Below are positions 15,101-22,851 of a stretch of 64,000 bases of DNA, in pieces. The stretch's first letter is position 1; each line of letters starts with the position of its first letter. The notes below the pieces were generated by a model, which saw only the letters and a program-made list of their open reading frames with translations, was not told the origin of the DNA and made no database searches. Source of the DNA: Isoptericola dokdonensis DS-3 (lineage in GTDB: Bacteria > Actinomycetota > Actinomycetes > Actinomycetales > Cellulomonadaceae). The position numbers were made by a program, and so were the translations under genes. Where the stretch lies: positions 3,100,001 through 3,164,000 of the forward strand of contig NZ_CP014209.1 in the NCBI RefSeq assembly GCF_001636295.1, written 5' to 3'.

Positions 15101-17923
15101 TTAGCGACCAGTAAGACGCACGTCGCTGTCGTCAAACCCGAGTGGCCTACCTACGATCGATGTGGCCGAACCCCCAGAGACCCAGGCAATCGCTGATTCG
15201 TCATAGTCAAACCCAAGCGTACGTAGGTGCGACACCGGGTCCCGAAAAGTTGGAATGTGTGTGCCCGCGGGCAGAACTCGAACGGCTACCTGATGCTTTA
15301 GGTCACAAATGCGATACGTCCTAGCGTGCCAACGAGACAACTCGAGGCCAGGGTCGACCTCAGATATGACAACGACCACGGAATCGGTATCGCTGAGAGG
15401 TTCGGTTACGATCGATGCCTCGGCAAGTTCAGCAGAAATTGCCGCCAAAAGTGCGCGCTCATCTGTAATGCGAGATGCCAGTACAGATTCATCTAGGGGA
15501 ATCTCGACCAGGGGCAATCCGCGGTTGAACTCCCGCCCATGCTTTGCAAGGCGTTCAACCGCCATGCGTAGCGGATGAACAATACTAGGCTCCGCGCCGC
15601 CGTGGATGGTCGCATGAAGAATCGACTCCGAGGGATCAAGCATTTCCTGCGCGCGCATGCGCAACTCAAGTAGTGGATCGAAGAATGATGGTCGGGGGCC
15701 AGCCCAATCTATGAGGTCAGGCTCTCGCTCTCCATTTCCTCCCACGAGGTACTCAGTCCAAGAGGTGGGCCACTGGGAGCTATCCAGCACGTAACGCAGT
15801 CGCCGACTTATCCCGAGGGCCGATGCCTCTTCGTTCGAGATGTGCCTTTGAAAGAGGGAGAAACATTCTGCGGCCTTCCGGTACAAGTTAAGCAGTTCCT
15901 CAGCGTCGGCTGCCGAGTTCGTGCTGCGAGTCAACTCAAACGACGCGAGAAGCTCCTGGTATCTCCCGAATCGAACGCGCACCGGCGGCAAGTCAGTAAG
16001 GCCCCGCAGGGAAGAGCGGCTCGCGAGCGAGGAAGAGTATCGCTCCGATATTCGGTCCCTCGCGGCCCTTTGGTCATCTTGGGTGTCGAATAGCGCGGTA
16101 ATCGTGACCGGGTGTCCGTCGGCAGAGATGTCGACTCCCAGAGCCGAAGTCGGCGAGGATGTGCCATGGGTTTCGTCTGGAAGCTGCCTCATTGCGTCAC
16201 GATGATTTGCAAGCGATCCAGCGCCGAGCGATATCGTAGCCGCCTTGAAGTGCCCCAGCAGCGGTCGTATGAAGGCCTCGAAAGCCGAAGTAGCGAATCG
16301 TGGTACCGGACGGACCTGGAACCTCTGCTCGATTTCGCCGATGAGCGCGGCCTGGGCAAAGGCGTCGGGAGTTATGAGGCAGATGATGGAGAGATGCTCA
16401 TTTGTTGCCATATGGACCATCTGCATGTTGGCCAGACGCTCGATCGCCCCCACAGCATCGCCCCGGAAGCCAGCTCGGACGGTCGCATAGCGAACGACGT
16501 CGCTTGTCTCACAGAACACTCCCCGTTGGCCGTTGGGTTCCCGGACTTCAAGTAATGCCCAAAGTAGTCCGAGCTCATGGTCTGTTAGTGAGATCAGATT
16601 GTCGACGTATTCATCGCGCTCCGAGGGTAGCGCTTGGCGCACTACCGACGGAATAGCGCTAGATATCCAGGCGGAGATCACACCTGAGGAAATTGTGTGC
16701 GATCTAATGGCTGCGAGAATTTCTCCTGAGACGGCGCGTCGGTCACCGTCGGTGAGCAACATTTCCCAAATGTGCTTTCGGCGGCGTTCATGGAACCAAA
16801 CGTCGTCGTCTGCGCGGGAGATGAATACCCCCGTAGATACTAGTCGCTTTCTTAGGGTCGATAGTTCCAAGTAGCTATAATTGAGATATTCGCGCAGAAA
16901 CTCGTCGGTCGGAGGGTCCGCAAAGCCGGCTAGCCGCGTCACAATTAGCTGCATTCCGGGCTCAAGTGCATCCCAAGATGCGCGCAGGAGAGATTCGAAT
17001 CGGATTGGTGCTTTGATCTTCGTGAGCGAAGTCCCGCCGTGAACGAGCCGGATCGCATCTTCGATGAATAGCGGGTATCCGCTTGACGCGTGGACGATCG
17101 CATCCCATGATGTTTCTGGGACTCCTCGCGCCGCAAGCCACTCGTAGATTTCGGTGCGTTGGAGGGCGACGAGGCGGTGACAGGGAGCGTCGCGACCTTC
17201 CGACATTCTTACTACGTCCGCTCCCTCGTTCGTGCTGGAGTTGACGCAGACGATAACGAGTGTGTCGATGCCCTGTAAAGACGTTGCAAGCTCGGCTAGG
17301 AGACTGCGATCATCGGGGGCAAGCCTTTCGCCGCCGTCCAGCAGAAGTACGAGACGGCGCTTCGTGTGGTGTGCGACTTCACGGGTGATGGCGGCAATGT
17401 CTGCGGCTGTGTCCGGCAGGACGAGCGATTCAAGCCGATCCTCATAGGTGGCACTGGCGGGCCTGAGTACCTCTTTCAGTACCGCACGTATTGCCCCCGA
17501 TGCTTCCTTGCCAAGTTTTGACTCTAGGAATTCGTATGCTCTGGATATGAGCAAACTTCCTGCTTGGCGACCGGTTGCGTCGACCAGCCGAGCGGCTGCG
17601 GTTTTGATCGTGGCCCAGACCGCTTGAGCGGTTTCCGGATTTTGAACGGTGTATTGATGGAGGCAGTCTCCGAGCGCTTCGGCGAGTGATCCCTGCAAGG
17701 ACCCTAGTATGGCGCGGAGTGTGATCGGTGACGCCACTAGATCGTCCTCGGTCCGCTCGCCGGCAAGGCTTGAAAGGAAGCTAGTCTTGCCGATTCCCGA
17801 GTCGCCTGCCACGATCACGAGGCCTCGGTCGTAGGACCGTACGGCAGCGTCGTCTTCACTTCGACCGTACAGATGCTGAGCCACGGCCCCAGTCTGCCAG
17901 CACGCACCCGCCGTAACCAGCAT
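15101..17923 (-). CDS. STAND-type NTPase, 940 residues, possible defence protein
   Basis: I chose the ATG at 17923 because GAGAGGAGG precedes it; an upstream in-frame ATG (18088) lies in a palindromic repeat. The NTPase domain occupies about 15-300: Walker A GDSGIGKTS (40-48), Walker B RRLVLLLDGGER (189-200), a sensor-like strand LVIVCVNSSTN (222-232) and SSGYPLFIEDAIRL (280-293), the winged-helix entry typical of STAND/AAA_16 proteins. The remaining 640 residues are mainly helical, with no TPR, WD40 or nuclease motif I can name. G+C is visibly lower than in the neighbours, indicating separate acquisition. Large STAND NTPases act as signalling or anti-phage sensors; which applies is unknown. 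Confidence 0.75.
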   Translation of the reverse strand: MLVTAGACWQTGAVAQHLYGRSEDDAAVRSYDRGLVIVAGDSGIGKTSFLSSLAGERTEDDLVASPITLRAILGSLQGSLAEALGDCLHQYTVQNPETAQAVWATIKTAAARLVDATGRQAGSLLISRAYEFLESKLGKEASGAIRAVLKEVLRPASATYEDRLESLVLPDTAADIAAITREVAHHTKRRLVLLLDGGERLAPDDRSLLAELATSLQGIDTLVIVCVNSSTNEGADVVRMSEGRDAPCHRLVALQRTEIYEWLAARGVPETSWDAIVHASSGYPLFIEDAIRLVHGGTSLTKIKAPIRFESLLRASWDALEPGMQLIVTRLAGFADPPTDEFLREYLNYSYLELSTLRKRLVSTGVFISRADDDVWFHERRRKHIWEMLLTDGDRRAVSGEILAAIRSHTISSGVISAWISSAIPSVVRQALPSERDEYVDNLISLTDHELGLLWALLEVREPNGQRGVFCETSDVVRYATVRAGFRGDAVGAIERLANMQMVHMATNEHLSIICLITPDAFAQAALIGEIEQRFQVRPVPRFATSAFEAFIRPLLGHFKAATISLGAGSLANHRDAMRQLPDETHGTSSPTSALGVDISADGHPVTITALFDTQDDQRAARDRISERYSSSLASRSSLRGLTDLPPVRVRFGRYQELLASFELTRSTNSAADAEELLNLYRKAAECFSLFQRHISNEEASALGISRRLRYVLDSSQWPTSWTEYLVGGNGEREPDLIDWAGPRPSFFDPLLELRMRAQEMLDPSESILHATIHGGAEPSIVHPLRMAVERLAKHGREFNRGLPLVEIPLDESVLASRITDERALLAAISAELAEASIVTEPLSDTDSVVVVISEVDPGLELSRWHARTYRICDLKHQVAVRVLPAGTHIPTFRDPVSHLRTLGFDYDESAIAWVSGGSATSIVGRPLGFDDSDVRLTGR

Positions 17924-18023
17924 CGGCGCCTCCTCTCGATGGGGAGTGGAGTGAAGGGCCGCGCTCTGATTTGTAGGACTGACCGTCGTCAGGTTCGACG
18001 TGAGGAGTTTCCCTACTGACTCA

Positions 18024-18124
18024 AGGCGCGGCTCCGCCGCGCGTGCGAGCGCCGGGGAGCACCGCGGGGCCCCGCGCTTCGCTCGCAAGCTCGCTCGCGC
18101 ACCCCACTGTGCTCCCCGGCGCTC
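18024..18124. repeat. Clover-like palindromic element, copy 1
   Basis: A 16-bp perfect inverted repeat (18047-18062 with 18109-18124) encloses CGCGGGGCCCCGCG at 18063-18076, itself a perfect palindrome, and a third GCTCGCAAGCTCGC arm. AAGGCGCGGCTCCGCCGCGC precedes it at 18023. A diverged copy lies at 20419-20497. It sits in the gap between the STAND gene start and the next gene. Candidate roles are clt, single-strand origin or terminator. Confidence 0.7.
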
Positions 18125-18157
18125 GACTTCACCCGGCCCGCTGGGGCAGCCCCAACG

Positions 18158-18685
18158 TCACTCCGTTGCGTTCGGCCGTCGTCGGGTCTCTACGACCTGA
18201 TTGTTCTGCTCGTCCGGCTCCAGACCCTTGCGCAACCAATCCTCCCGAGCCTGGCTCGTCCCCGCGATCAGTGCCCACGTGAAGAACGGGCCGAGCGCCG
18301 CCATGATCCAGGCGAAGGTCCAAGTCTTGTCGTGCGGGTTGTAGACGTCAGACCCGCCCGGAGCGATCACGACCGGGTCGATCGCTGCTTCGGTCGCCTC
18401 GGGTTGAGGTTCCCCGAAGCCGCTGGAGAACTTGACGCCGTCGACGTCGTGCGCGCCGTCGGCCGACTCGAAGGCCCCGTACCAGTGGCAGTCCTTAGGG
18501 CCGCAGTCCTCCACCAGAGGGATGAAGCGTCCCTCGATGCCTCGGTGCGTCGCCTGCCAGCTGTCGACGGACCAGAAGACCCCGATCGCGACCCACGCAC
18601 CGCCGAGGGCGATCGAGACCACCCAGACCGGAAGAGTGACTAACCAGAACGACACGAGTCGACGACGACGTGGTGGCGGAGGCAC
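18158..18685 (-). CDS. Two-helix membrane protein, DUF3592-like
   Basis: 175 residues from a GTG at 18685; the open frame continues upstream only through repeat sequence. After a basic start (PPPPRRRR) there is one membrane helix (VSFWLVTLPVWVVSIALGG), an outside loop with paired cysteines (EDCGPKDCHWYGAF), and a second helix (WTFAWIMAALGPFFTWALI) followed by a charged tail. The layout resembles DUF3592 proteins. It is the last identifiable gene before the duplicated right end of the element. Function unknown. Confidence 0.65.
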   Translation of the reverse strand: MPPPPRRRRLVSFWLVTLPVWVVSIALGGAWVAIGVFWSVDSWQATHRGIEGRFIPLVEDCGPKDCHWYGAFESADGAHDVDGVKFSSGFGEPQPEATEAAIDPVVIAPGGSDVYNPHDKTWTFAWIMAALGPFFTWALIAGTSQAREDWLRKGLEPDEQNNQVVETRRRPNATE

Positions 18686-18936
18686 GGCGCGGAGTCTACG
18701 CAGGTCGCCCCGGGGCCGTTCGTGCCGGGGGCCGGCGTCAGCTGGGGTCTCCTTCGCCCTGACGTCCCGGCCCCGCACCGACAGCCGAGCATCCGGCCGA
18801 CTCCGGACCGCGTCAAGGGCGCCTGCGGCGTCGCTACGCGATGGCCTGCGGCCACCCTTGACCCGGACCTCCGCCGACCTCTTGTGCTCCGCTATCGGTA
18901 CGGCGCCTCCGAGTGTCCCCACCGGCCGAGGTATCG

Positions 18937-19557
18937 ACAGGCCGCCAGATTGCCTCCGTTCTTGTCGGCGGGACAGGGGTCTACTGACGACGACCGACCT
19001 TGGTGGCGGGGCTGCGCCGCCTCCGTCATCCTGCTCGTCCGGTTCTGCACTTTGTAGGATCCCGGCGTGACCACCGCACAGGAGCGCTTCCGCGTCGTCG
19101 TTCGTGATCGGCTCGCTCCTGGACTGCGCTCGATGGGGTTGCGTGGGTCCGGGCAGACCTACACGCTGCCCAGTGACACTTGCTGGGCGCAGCTCGGTAT
19201 CCAGCGCAGCACGTGGAGCGACCGTGACACCGTCGAATTCACGGCCAACCTGAGTGTCATCAGTCGAGCAGCGTGGGTGAGCGCGGTTGAGGAGCGTCCT
19301 CACCTTGGTGCGAAGCCCACACCGAACACCTACTCTCTGTCCCGTGGGCGCTTCCAGGAGCGGATCGGCCGAGTTGCCGGCGGCGGGGATTACTGGTGGC
19401 GGCTCTCGGCGGACGGGCGCGACGAGGCCTCGACCTGCAGCGACTTCTTGGCAATGATCGAAACTCACGGGCTGCCCGCGCTCCGACACGAGGTCGAGAA
19501 TCGAAGCTGAGAGATCGTCGGGGCAAGCGCTCCACAGGCCGCCAGATTCCCTCCGTT
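18937..19557. repeat. 24-bp direct repeat bounding the DUF4304 gene insertion
   Basis: 18937-18960 and 19534-19557 match at 23 of 24 positions (core CAGGCCGCCAGATT). They bound the segment carrying the DUF4304 gene; the duplicate right end R2 has this sequence once (near 21049-21072) and no insertion. It looks like a cassette inserted with, or by recombination at, a short repeat. Confidence 0.75.
19067..19510 (+). CDS. DUF4304-domain protein
   Basis: 147 residues, GTG start. The order LAPGLRSMGLRGSGQTYTLP, CWAQLGIQRSTWSDRDTVEFTANLSV and a late DYWWRLSADG fits DUF4304, an uncharacterised alpha/beta family common in actinobacteria and often in variable regions. There is no signal peptide or membrane segment. 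It sits alone inside a segment bounded by a 24-bp direct repeat within the element's right end, so it was gained separately from the rest of the element. No function can be assigned. Confidence 0.75.
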   Translation: MTTAQERFRVVVRDRLAPGLRSMGLRGSGQTYTLPSDTCWAQLGIQRSTWSDRDTVEFTANLSVISRAAWVSAVEERPHLGAKPTPNTYSLSRGRFQERIGRVAGGGDYWWRLSADGRDEASTCSDFLAMIETHGLPALRHEVENRS

Positions 19558-19676
19558 TTGCACACCGGATCAGTGCCCGCAGGTGCGACGCGGTCCAACG
19601 GGCGGACTCGCGAATGTCCAGGTCAGGTGCCAGAACGACCTGAGCGAACAGAGCGGGCCAACGCACCGTTTTGAAG

Positions 19677-19692
19677 CCCACCGCTACCGCCA
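19677..19692. repeat. Internal attachment-like sequence
   Basis: CCCACCGCTACCGCCA is identical to the end of tRNA-Ser(CGA) at 7087-7102. It would be the right junction of an inner element, with the sequence to 21214 forming a second, partial element. Confidence 0.75.
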
Positions 19693-19714
19693 TGTGATGT
19701 CTCAGGACATCGGC

Positions 19715-19748
19715 AAGGCCCGGACCCACGAATGTGGGTTCGGGCCTT
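19715..19748. terminator. Bidirectional terminator hairpin
   Basis: AAGGCCCGGACCCAC (19715-19729) pairs with 19734-19748 around a four-base loop, with TTT after it. It lies directly after the internal attachment site, as the tRNA terminators do at the outer ends. Confidence 0.8.
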
Positions 19749-19750
19749 TG

Positions 19751-19894
19751 TCATGTGTCGGTGGTGGTGGTGCCGCGTGGCTGGTAGTCGCGGGTGAGGT
19801 CGATGGTGAGCTCGCGCAGGATCTCGCCGGTGGCGGCGTTGATGACGCGCACGTCCTGGTCGTGGACGAGTAGTAGGACGTGGGTTCCTGGGTG
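19751..19894 (-). pseudogene. C-terminal remnant of an IS481-type transposase
   Basis: The last 47 codons of a leftward frame read HPGTHVLLLVHDQDVRVINA, then ATGEILRELTIDLTRDYQP. This is the characteristic end of actinobacterial IS481/DDE transposases. Upstream codons lose all resemblance and no catalytic domain is present, so only a tail is left. It marks past IS activity between the two attachment sites. The rest of 19895-20067 holds nothing I can identify. Confidence 0.65.
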
Positions 19895-20067
19895 TCGCGC
19901 GTCAGACTTAGTGGCAGAGCCCGTCGCTCGCCCACTCGTCCGGCTGCCTGCGCGACGGAGGGCGGACCCGAGCCCCCGGGATCCGCCCAACCCTCTTGTC
20001 GTCGCCCGCGATTTCGCTGTCGATGCTCGTCCTTCCCTGGCGCATCCGTGACAGGGCGCACCCCTCG

Positions 20068-20379
20068 TCACCCTTCGGCTGGTTCCCAGCCCAGGTCCGT
20101 GCACTGCGCCAGGAAGCTCTCGACGCTGGCCGAACGGTCCTCCTCAGCGCCGTCGTCCAGCTCATCGGCGGCAGCGATCAGCGAATCGTGATCTGAGTCC
20201 GCCAACTCCTCCTGAGCTGAGGCCACCGCCTGATCGAAGCGGTCGGCCTGGCCTCCTCCGGTTTCCCATGCGTGGATGGAGTTGCACGCCTCGTCCTCAG
20301 CGTCTGATGTTCCGCCCGAGCAGGCCGACAGGCCCAGCAGCAGGACTACGACCACCAGGGGCACCATGGGCCTTCTCAT
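20068..20379 (-). CDS. Small putative lipoprotein
   Basis: 103 residues starting MRRPMVPLVVVVLLLGLSAC: a signal peptide with lipobox LSAC, cysteine at about 20. The mature part is acidic and helical (EDEACNSIHAWETGGGQADRFD, DSLIAAADELDDGAEEDRSA) with two more cysteines. Upstream in-frame codons run into the palindromic repeat and are not counted. Located in the remnant element between the internal and outer attachment sites. Family unknown. Confidence 0.65.
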   Translation of the reverse strand: MRRPMVPLVVVVLLLGLSACSGGTSDAEDEACNSIHAWETGGGQADRFDQAVASAQEELADSDHDSLIAAADELDDGAEEDRSASVESFLAQCTDLGWEPAEG

Positions 20380-20418
20380 CGAAGAACGATACTGCGCTGA
20401 CCTGGTGTTCTGCGAGGC

Positions 20419-20497
20419 AAGGCGCGGCTCTGCCGCGCGGTAGGCCTGCCGGGCAGGGCCCCGCGCTCCGCTCGCAAGCGCGCTTCGCGCACCCCAC
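20419..20497. repeat. Clover-like palindromic element, copy 2
   Basis: Shares AAGGCGCGGCTC-GCCGCGCG and GGGCCCCGCGCT-CGCTCGCAAGC with the copy at 18023-18124, while the outer stem sequence differs. It occupies the gap upstream of the small lipoprotein gene. Together with R2 it shows the right-end module is present twice. Confidence 0.65.
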
Positions 20498-20578
20498 CCG
20501 TTCGGCCTCCCCGGCACGGCGAAGGCGGCCCGGAGTCTCCCCAGGACCGCCTTCATGGTCACTTGCTTCAGGCTGTAG

Positions 20579-20800
20579 CTACTCGCCCGGCTGGGTGCCA
20601 GCACGGTTCAAGGCCTCGAGCTCTACTCGAATCCGGGCGAGTTCCTGCCGGGTCCCTGCGCTCGAGTTCAGGATCAGGCCGACCACGAAGATGACTGTCC
20701 CGGGAACGATGAAGAGCACGGCCGTGTCGACGCCGGGTTCGCCGACGCTCCAGATCAGGCCGATCGCAAGAAGAATGGCGCCCACTACCGTCGCGGTCAT
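20579..20800 (-). CDS. Small two-helix membrane protein
   Basis: 73 residues from ATG 20800. Two membrane segments (TATVVGAILLAIGLIWSV and AVLFIVPGTVIFVVGLIL) are followed by a charged helical tail RQELARIRVELEAL. It takes the position in the R2 module that the DUF3592-like gene takes in R1. No known family recognised. Confidence 0.6.
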   Translation of the reverse strand: MTATVVGAILLAIGLIWSVGEPGVDTAVLFIVPGTVIFVVGLILNSSAGTRQELARIRVELEALNRAGTQPGE

Positions 20801-20874
20801 GGCCGGTATTCTTGCAGGTCGTTCCGCCGTTCGGGGGGCATCTGCGAGGTCCTGGGGCTGACGCTCGTTGCGAA

Positions 20875-21206
20875 CGTCCCGGCCCCGCACCGGCAGCCGA
20901 GCATCCGGCCGGCTCCGGCCCGCGTCAACGGCGCCTGCGGCGTCGCTGCGCGATGCCCTGCGGCCACCCTGGACCCGGACCTCCGCCGACCTCTTGTGCT
21001 CCGCTATCGGTTTGGCGCCTCCGAGTGTCCCCGCCTGGATGGGCGCAGGGAGGTCGCCGGATTGCCTCCGTTTTGGCCGCCGGATCGGTGCCGGCGGGTG
21101 CAAGGCAGTCCAACGGCCAGCACCGCGAAAGACCAGGTCAGACGCCAGAAGTGCCCGAGTGAGCAGGGCGGGCCAACGCGCCGCTGTGAAGCCACCGCTA
21201 CCGCCA
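20875..21206. repeat. Element right-end segment R2, uninterrupted
   Basis: About 332 bp colinear with R1 (18763-18960 plus 19558-19692) and ending in the tRNA 3' sequence. With the attR terminator it accounts for the 479-bp gap 20801-21279. No gene supported. Confidence 0.85.
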
Positions 21207-21214
21207 CCCGAAGG
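21192..21214. repeat. Attachment site attR
   Basis: Identical over 23 bases to attL at 7088-7110. It marks the distal limit of the integrated element; chromosomal genes with normal base composition follow. Confidence 0.88.
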
Positions 21215-21253
21215 ACTCCCACCCTCAAGATTCCGCGGCTCTGGGGGGTCCTT
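21211..21253 (+). terminator. Displaced tRNA-Ser terminator
   Basis: AAGGACTCCCA pairs with TGGGGGGTCCTT across a partly paired loop, resembling the hairpin after the tRNA at 7107-7146. It was probably the tRNA gene's own terminator before integration. Confidence 0.6.
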
Positions 21254-21279
21254 CGTCGTCGGTGGAGTAGCGTTTCGAG

Positions 21280-21807
21280 GTGGTTCCAGCCTCGACGCCC
21301 CGCCTTCGCTTTCGGGAGATGACCCGCGATGACCTCGATGCGATGGCCGCGCTGCTCGGTGATGCTGAGGTCATGGCCTATTACCCCGCGCCGAAGACCA
21401 GGCACGAGGTACTGGACTGGATCGACTGGAGCCGGCGGAACTACGCGCAACACGGGCATGGCCTCTGGGTGATCGAGACCCACGACGGTGAGTTCGTCGG
21501 TGATTGCGGACTGACCTGGCAGCAGGTCAACGGGTCAGCCCGGCTCGAGGTCGGTTATCACGTCCGCCGCGACCGACAGGGACAGGGCTACGCCACCGAA
21601 GCGGCCGAGGCGTGCCGTGACTTCGCGCGAGACGTTCTCGGAGCGTCGGAGCTCGTCGCGATCATCCACCCGGACAACACGGCGTCGCGCCGCATCGCGG
21701 AGAAGATCGGCATGGAGCATGTCGACGACGACACCACCGGATCGCGGGGAAGTCGGACGGTGATGGGCATGGCGCTACGGCCCTCTGAGCCGGGAGTCGT
21801 CGACTGA
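21280..21807 (+). CDS. GNAT N-acetyltransferase, RimJ/RimL-like
   Basis: 175 residues, GTG start. The acetyl-CoA site is VGYHVRRDRQGQGYATEAAE (motif A, Q-x-x-G-x-A form) and IIHPDNTASRRIAEKIGM follows as motif B. The opening TPRLRFREMTRDDLDAMAALL is typical of RimL-like enzymes acting on N-termini of proteins or on small amines. First chromosomal gene after the integrated element. Substrate not predictable. Confidence 0.85.
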   Translation: MVPASTPRLRFREMTRDDLDAMAALLGDAEVMAYYPAPKTRHEVLDWIDWSRRNYAQHGHGLWVIETHDGEFVGDCGLTWQQVNGSARLEVGYHVRRDRQGQGYATEAAEACRDFARDVLGASELVAIIHPDNTASRRIAEKIGMEHVDDDTTGSRGSRTVMGMALRPSEPGVVD

Positions 21808-21946
21808 CGTCGTCCACGGACTCGCCGTCGTCCACTACCGCGGCGGCGTTCGGCAACGGTCGAGGGACGCCGCGGACACCTAAACCTGCGGGGGTCGACT
21901 CGCCGGACCCTTGGTGGCGCAGACCCGCCTCGCTAGCCTTCCCGTC

Positions 21947-22450
21947 ATGACCGTGCCGACGCCCGAGATCACTGTCCGTGCGGCGACGCCCGATGACGCC
22001 GCAGCGTGCGCGTTCGTCCACTACACGTCGTGGGGCGAGACCTACACGGGCCTGGCCAGCGCGGCGTTCTGGGAGCGCGCTTCGCTGGAGCGCAGCACGA
22101 CCACCTGGCAGCGCTGGCTCGACGATGGTCTGCCCGCCGTCGTCGGCGAGGTGGACGGGCAGGTCGTGGGCATCGCGCTGGCCCGGGAGGGACGCGAGAG
22201 CGACGGTCACCCGCCGGTGCGCGACCAGGAGCTCTACCAGCTCTATGTGCTCGCCTCGCACCACGGCAGCGGGATCGGGCAGGTGCTTCTCGACCACGTG
22301 CTGCCGCCGGGAACGCCCGCCCAGCTGTGGGTCGCCGAGCACAACCCGCGGGCCCTCCGCTTCTACGAGCGCAACGGGTTCGCCGCCGACGGAGCGACCG
22401 ACCCGGGCGACTCGTTCGGCGGCATCGCGGCGCTCCGGCTCGTGCGGTAG
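21947..22450 (+). CDS. GNAT N-acetyltransferase
   Basis: 167 residues from the ATG at 21947; codons upstream to 21911 are less likely. Motif A is LYVLASHHGSGIGQVLLDHVL and motif B LWVAEHNPRALRFYERNGF. The N-terminal half (IRAATPDDAAACAFVH..., WQRWLDDGLPAVVGEVDGQ) resembles small-molecule acetyltransferases. Nothing ties it functionally to the previous acetyltransferase. Substrate unknown. Confidence 0.82.
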   Translation: MTVPTPEITVRAATPDDAAACAFVHYTSWGETYTGLASAAFWERASLERSTTTWQRWLDDGLPAVVGEVDGQVVGIALAREGRESDGHPPVRDQELYQLYVLASHHGSGIGQVLLDHVLPPGTPAQLWVAEHNPRALRFYERNGFAADGATDPGDSFGGIAALRLVR

Positions 22451-22482
22451 TCGCGCGCACCGCGCCGGCCGACCCGTCGCCG

Positions 22483-22779
22483 TCACGACAGCGGCCGCGA
22501 GCCCCCGACCCGCCGAGCCTCGGGCCAGACCCGGCGCCAGGTGAACAGGGCGGCGACCCAGCAGCCGACGGCGATGGCCAGGAGCGACGGCACGAACAGG
22601 GAGCAGACGCGGGCCACGGGGAGGACGACCTCGATGACCAGCAGGTTCGGGTGTGCGGTGTGCTCGGCCCACCAGGTCGCGGCGAGGTGGAGGACAGCCG
22701 CCGAGGCGCTGATCACGGAGAACCACGAGGCGATGCGGACGGTGCTGCGGAGGGCGTCCTGCGGGCTCGGTCGGTCCAC
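22483..22779 (-). CDS. Small membrane protein
   Basis: 98 residues with two hydrophobic segments (ISASAAVLHLAATWW and VCSLFVPSLLAIAVGCWVAALFTW) separated by a short loop, and a basic C-terminus. Codon use fits the genome. No family recognised. Lies between the acetyltransferase and the SDR gene on the SDR strand, but with a separate gap. Confidence 0.55.
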   Translation of the reverse strand: MDRPSPQDALRSTVRIASWFSVISASAAVLHLAATWWAEHTAHPNLLVIEVVLPVARVCSLFVPSLLAIAVGCWVAALFTWRRVWPEARRVGGSRPLS

Positions 22780-22851
22780 GGTCAGAGGGTACTTCTCGCC
22801 CGGCGGTCGTCGGTGCCGTGGACGACGGACGAGCTGCGCGGAGGCCTCGGG

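Larger units (their letters stand above)
18763..19692. repeat. Element right-end segment R1, interrupted by a gene insertion
   Basis: 18763-18960 aligns without gaps to 20875-21072 (both 198 bp). After an insertion of about 0.6 kb, 19558-19692 aligns to 21073-21206 with one base of length difference, ending in the tRNA 3' sequence. The ORFs crossing it in several frames look like shadows. Confidence 0.85.
7088..21214. mobile_element. Actinomycete integrative and conjugative element (pSAM2-like), composite right end
   Basis: Flanked by 23-bp direct repeats derived from the tRNA-Ser 3' end. Content in order from the integrated tRNA: tyrosine integrase, HTH excisionase, RepSA-like rolling-circle initiator, FtsK/TraSA-type translocase, two small element proteins, divergent GntR regulator, HAD protein, then cargo (HNH protein, STAND NTPase, membrane protein, DUF4304 protein). 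This is the canonical AICE backbone, which transfers double-stranded DNA with a single FtsK-like protein. An internal partial attachment sequence at 19677-19692 and a duplicated right-end segment suggest an inner element of about 12.6 kb followed by a 1.5-kb remnant of a related element. Confidence 0.88.

Noticed and set aside
17924..18088. Upstream start for the STAND NTPase
   Set aside because: The extra 55 codons run through a palindromic repeat, while the ATG at 17923 has a strong ribosome site.
18686..19066. Coding extension of the DUF3592-like gene frame
   Set aside because: The peptide repeats almost unchanged in R2 with other frames equally open; this is the duplicated non-coding right end.
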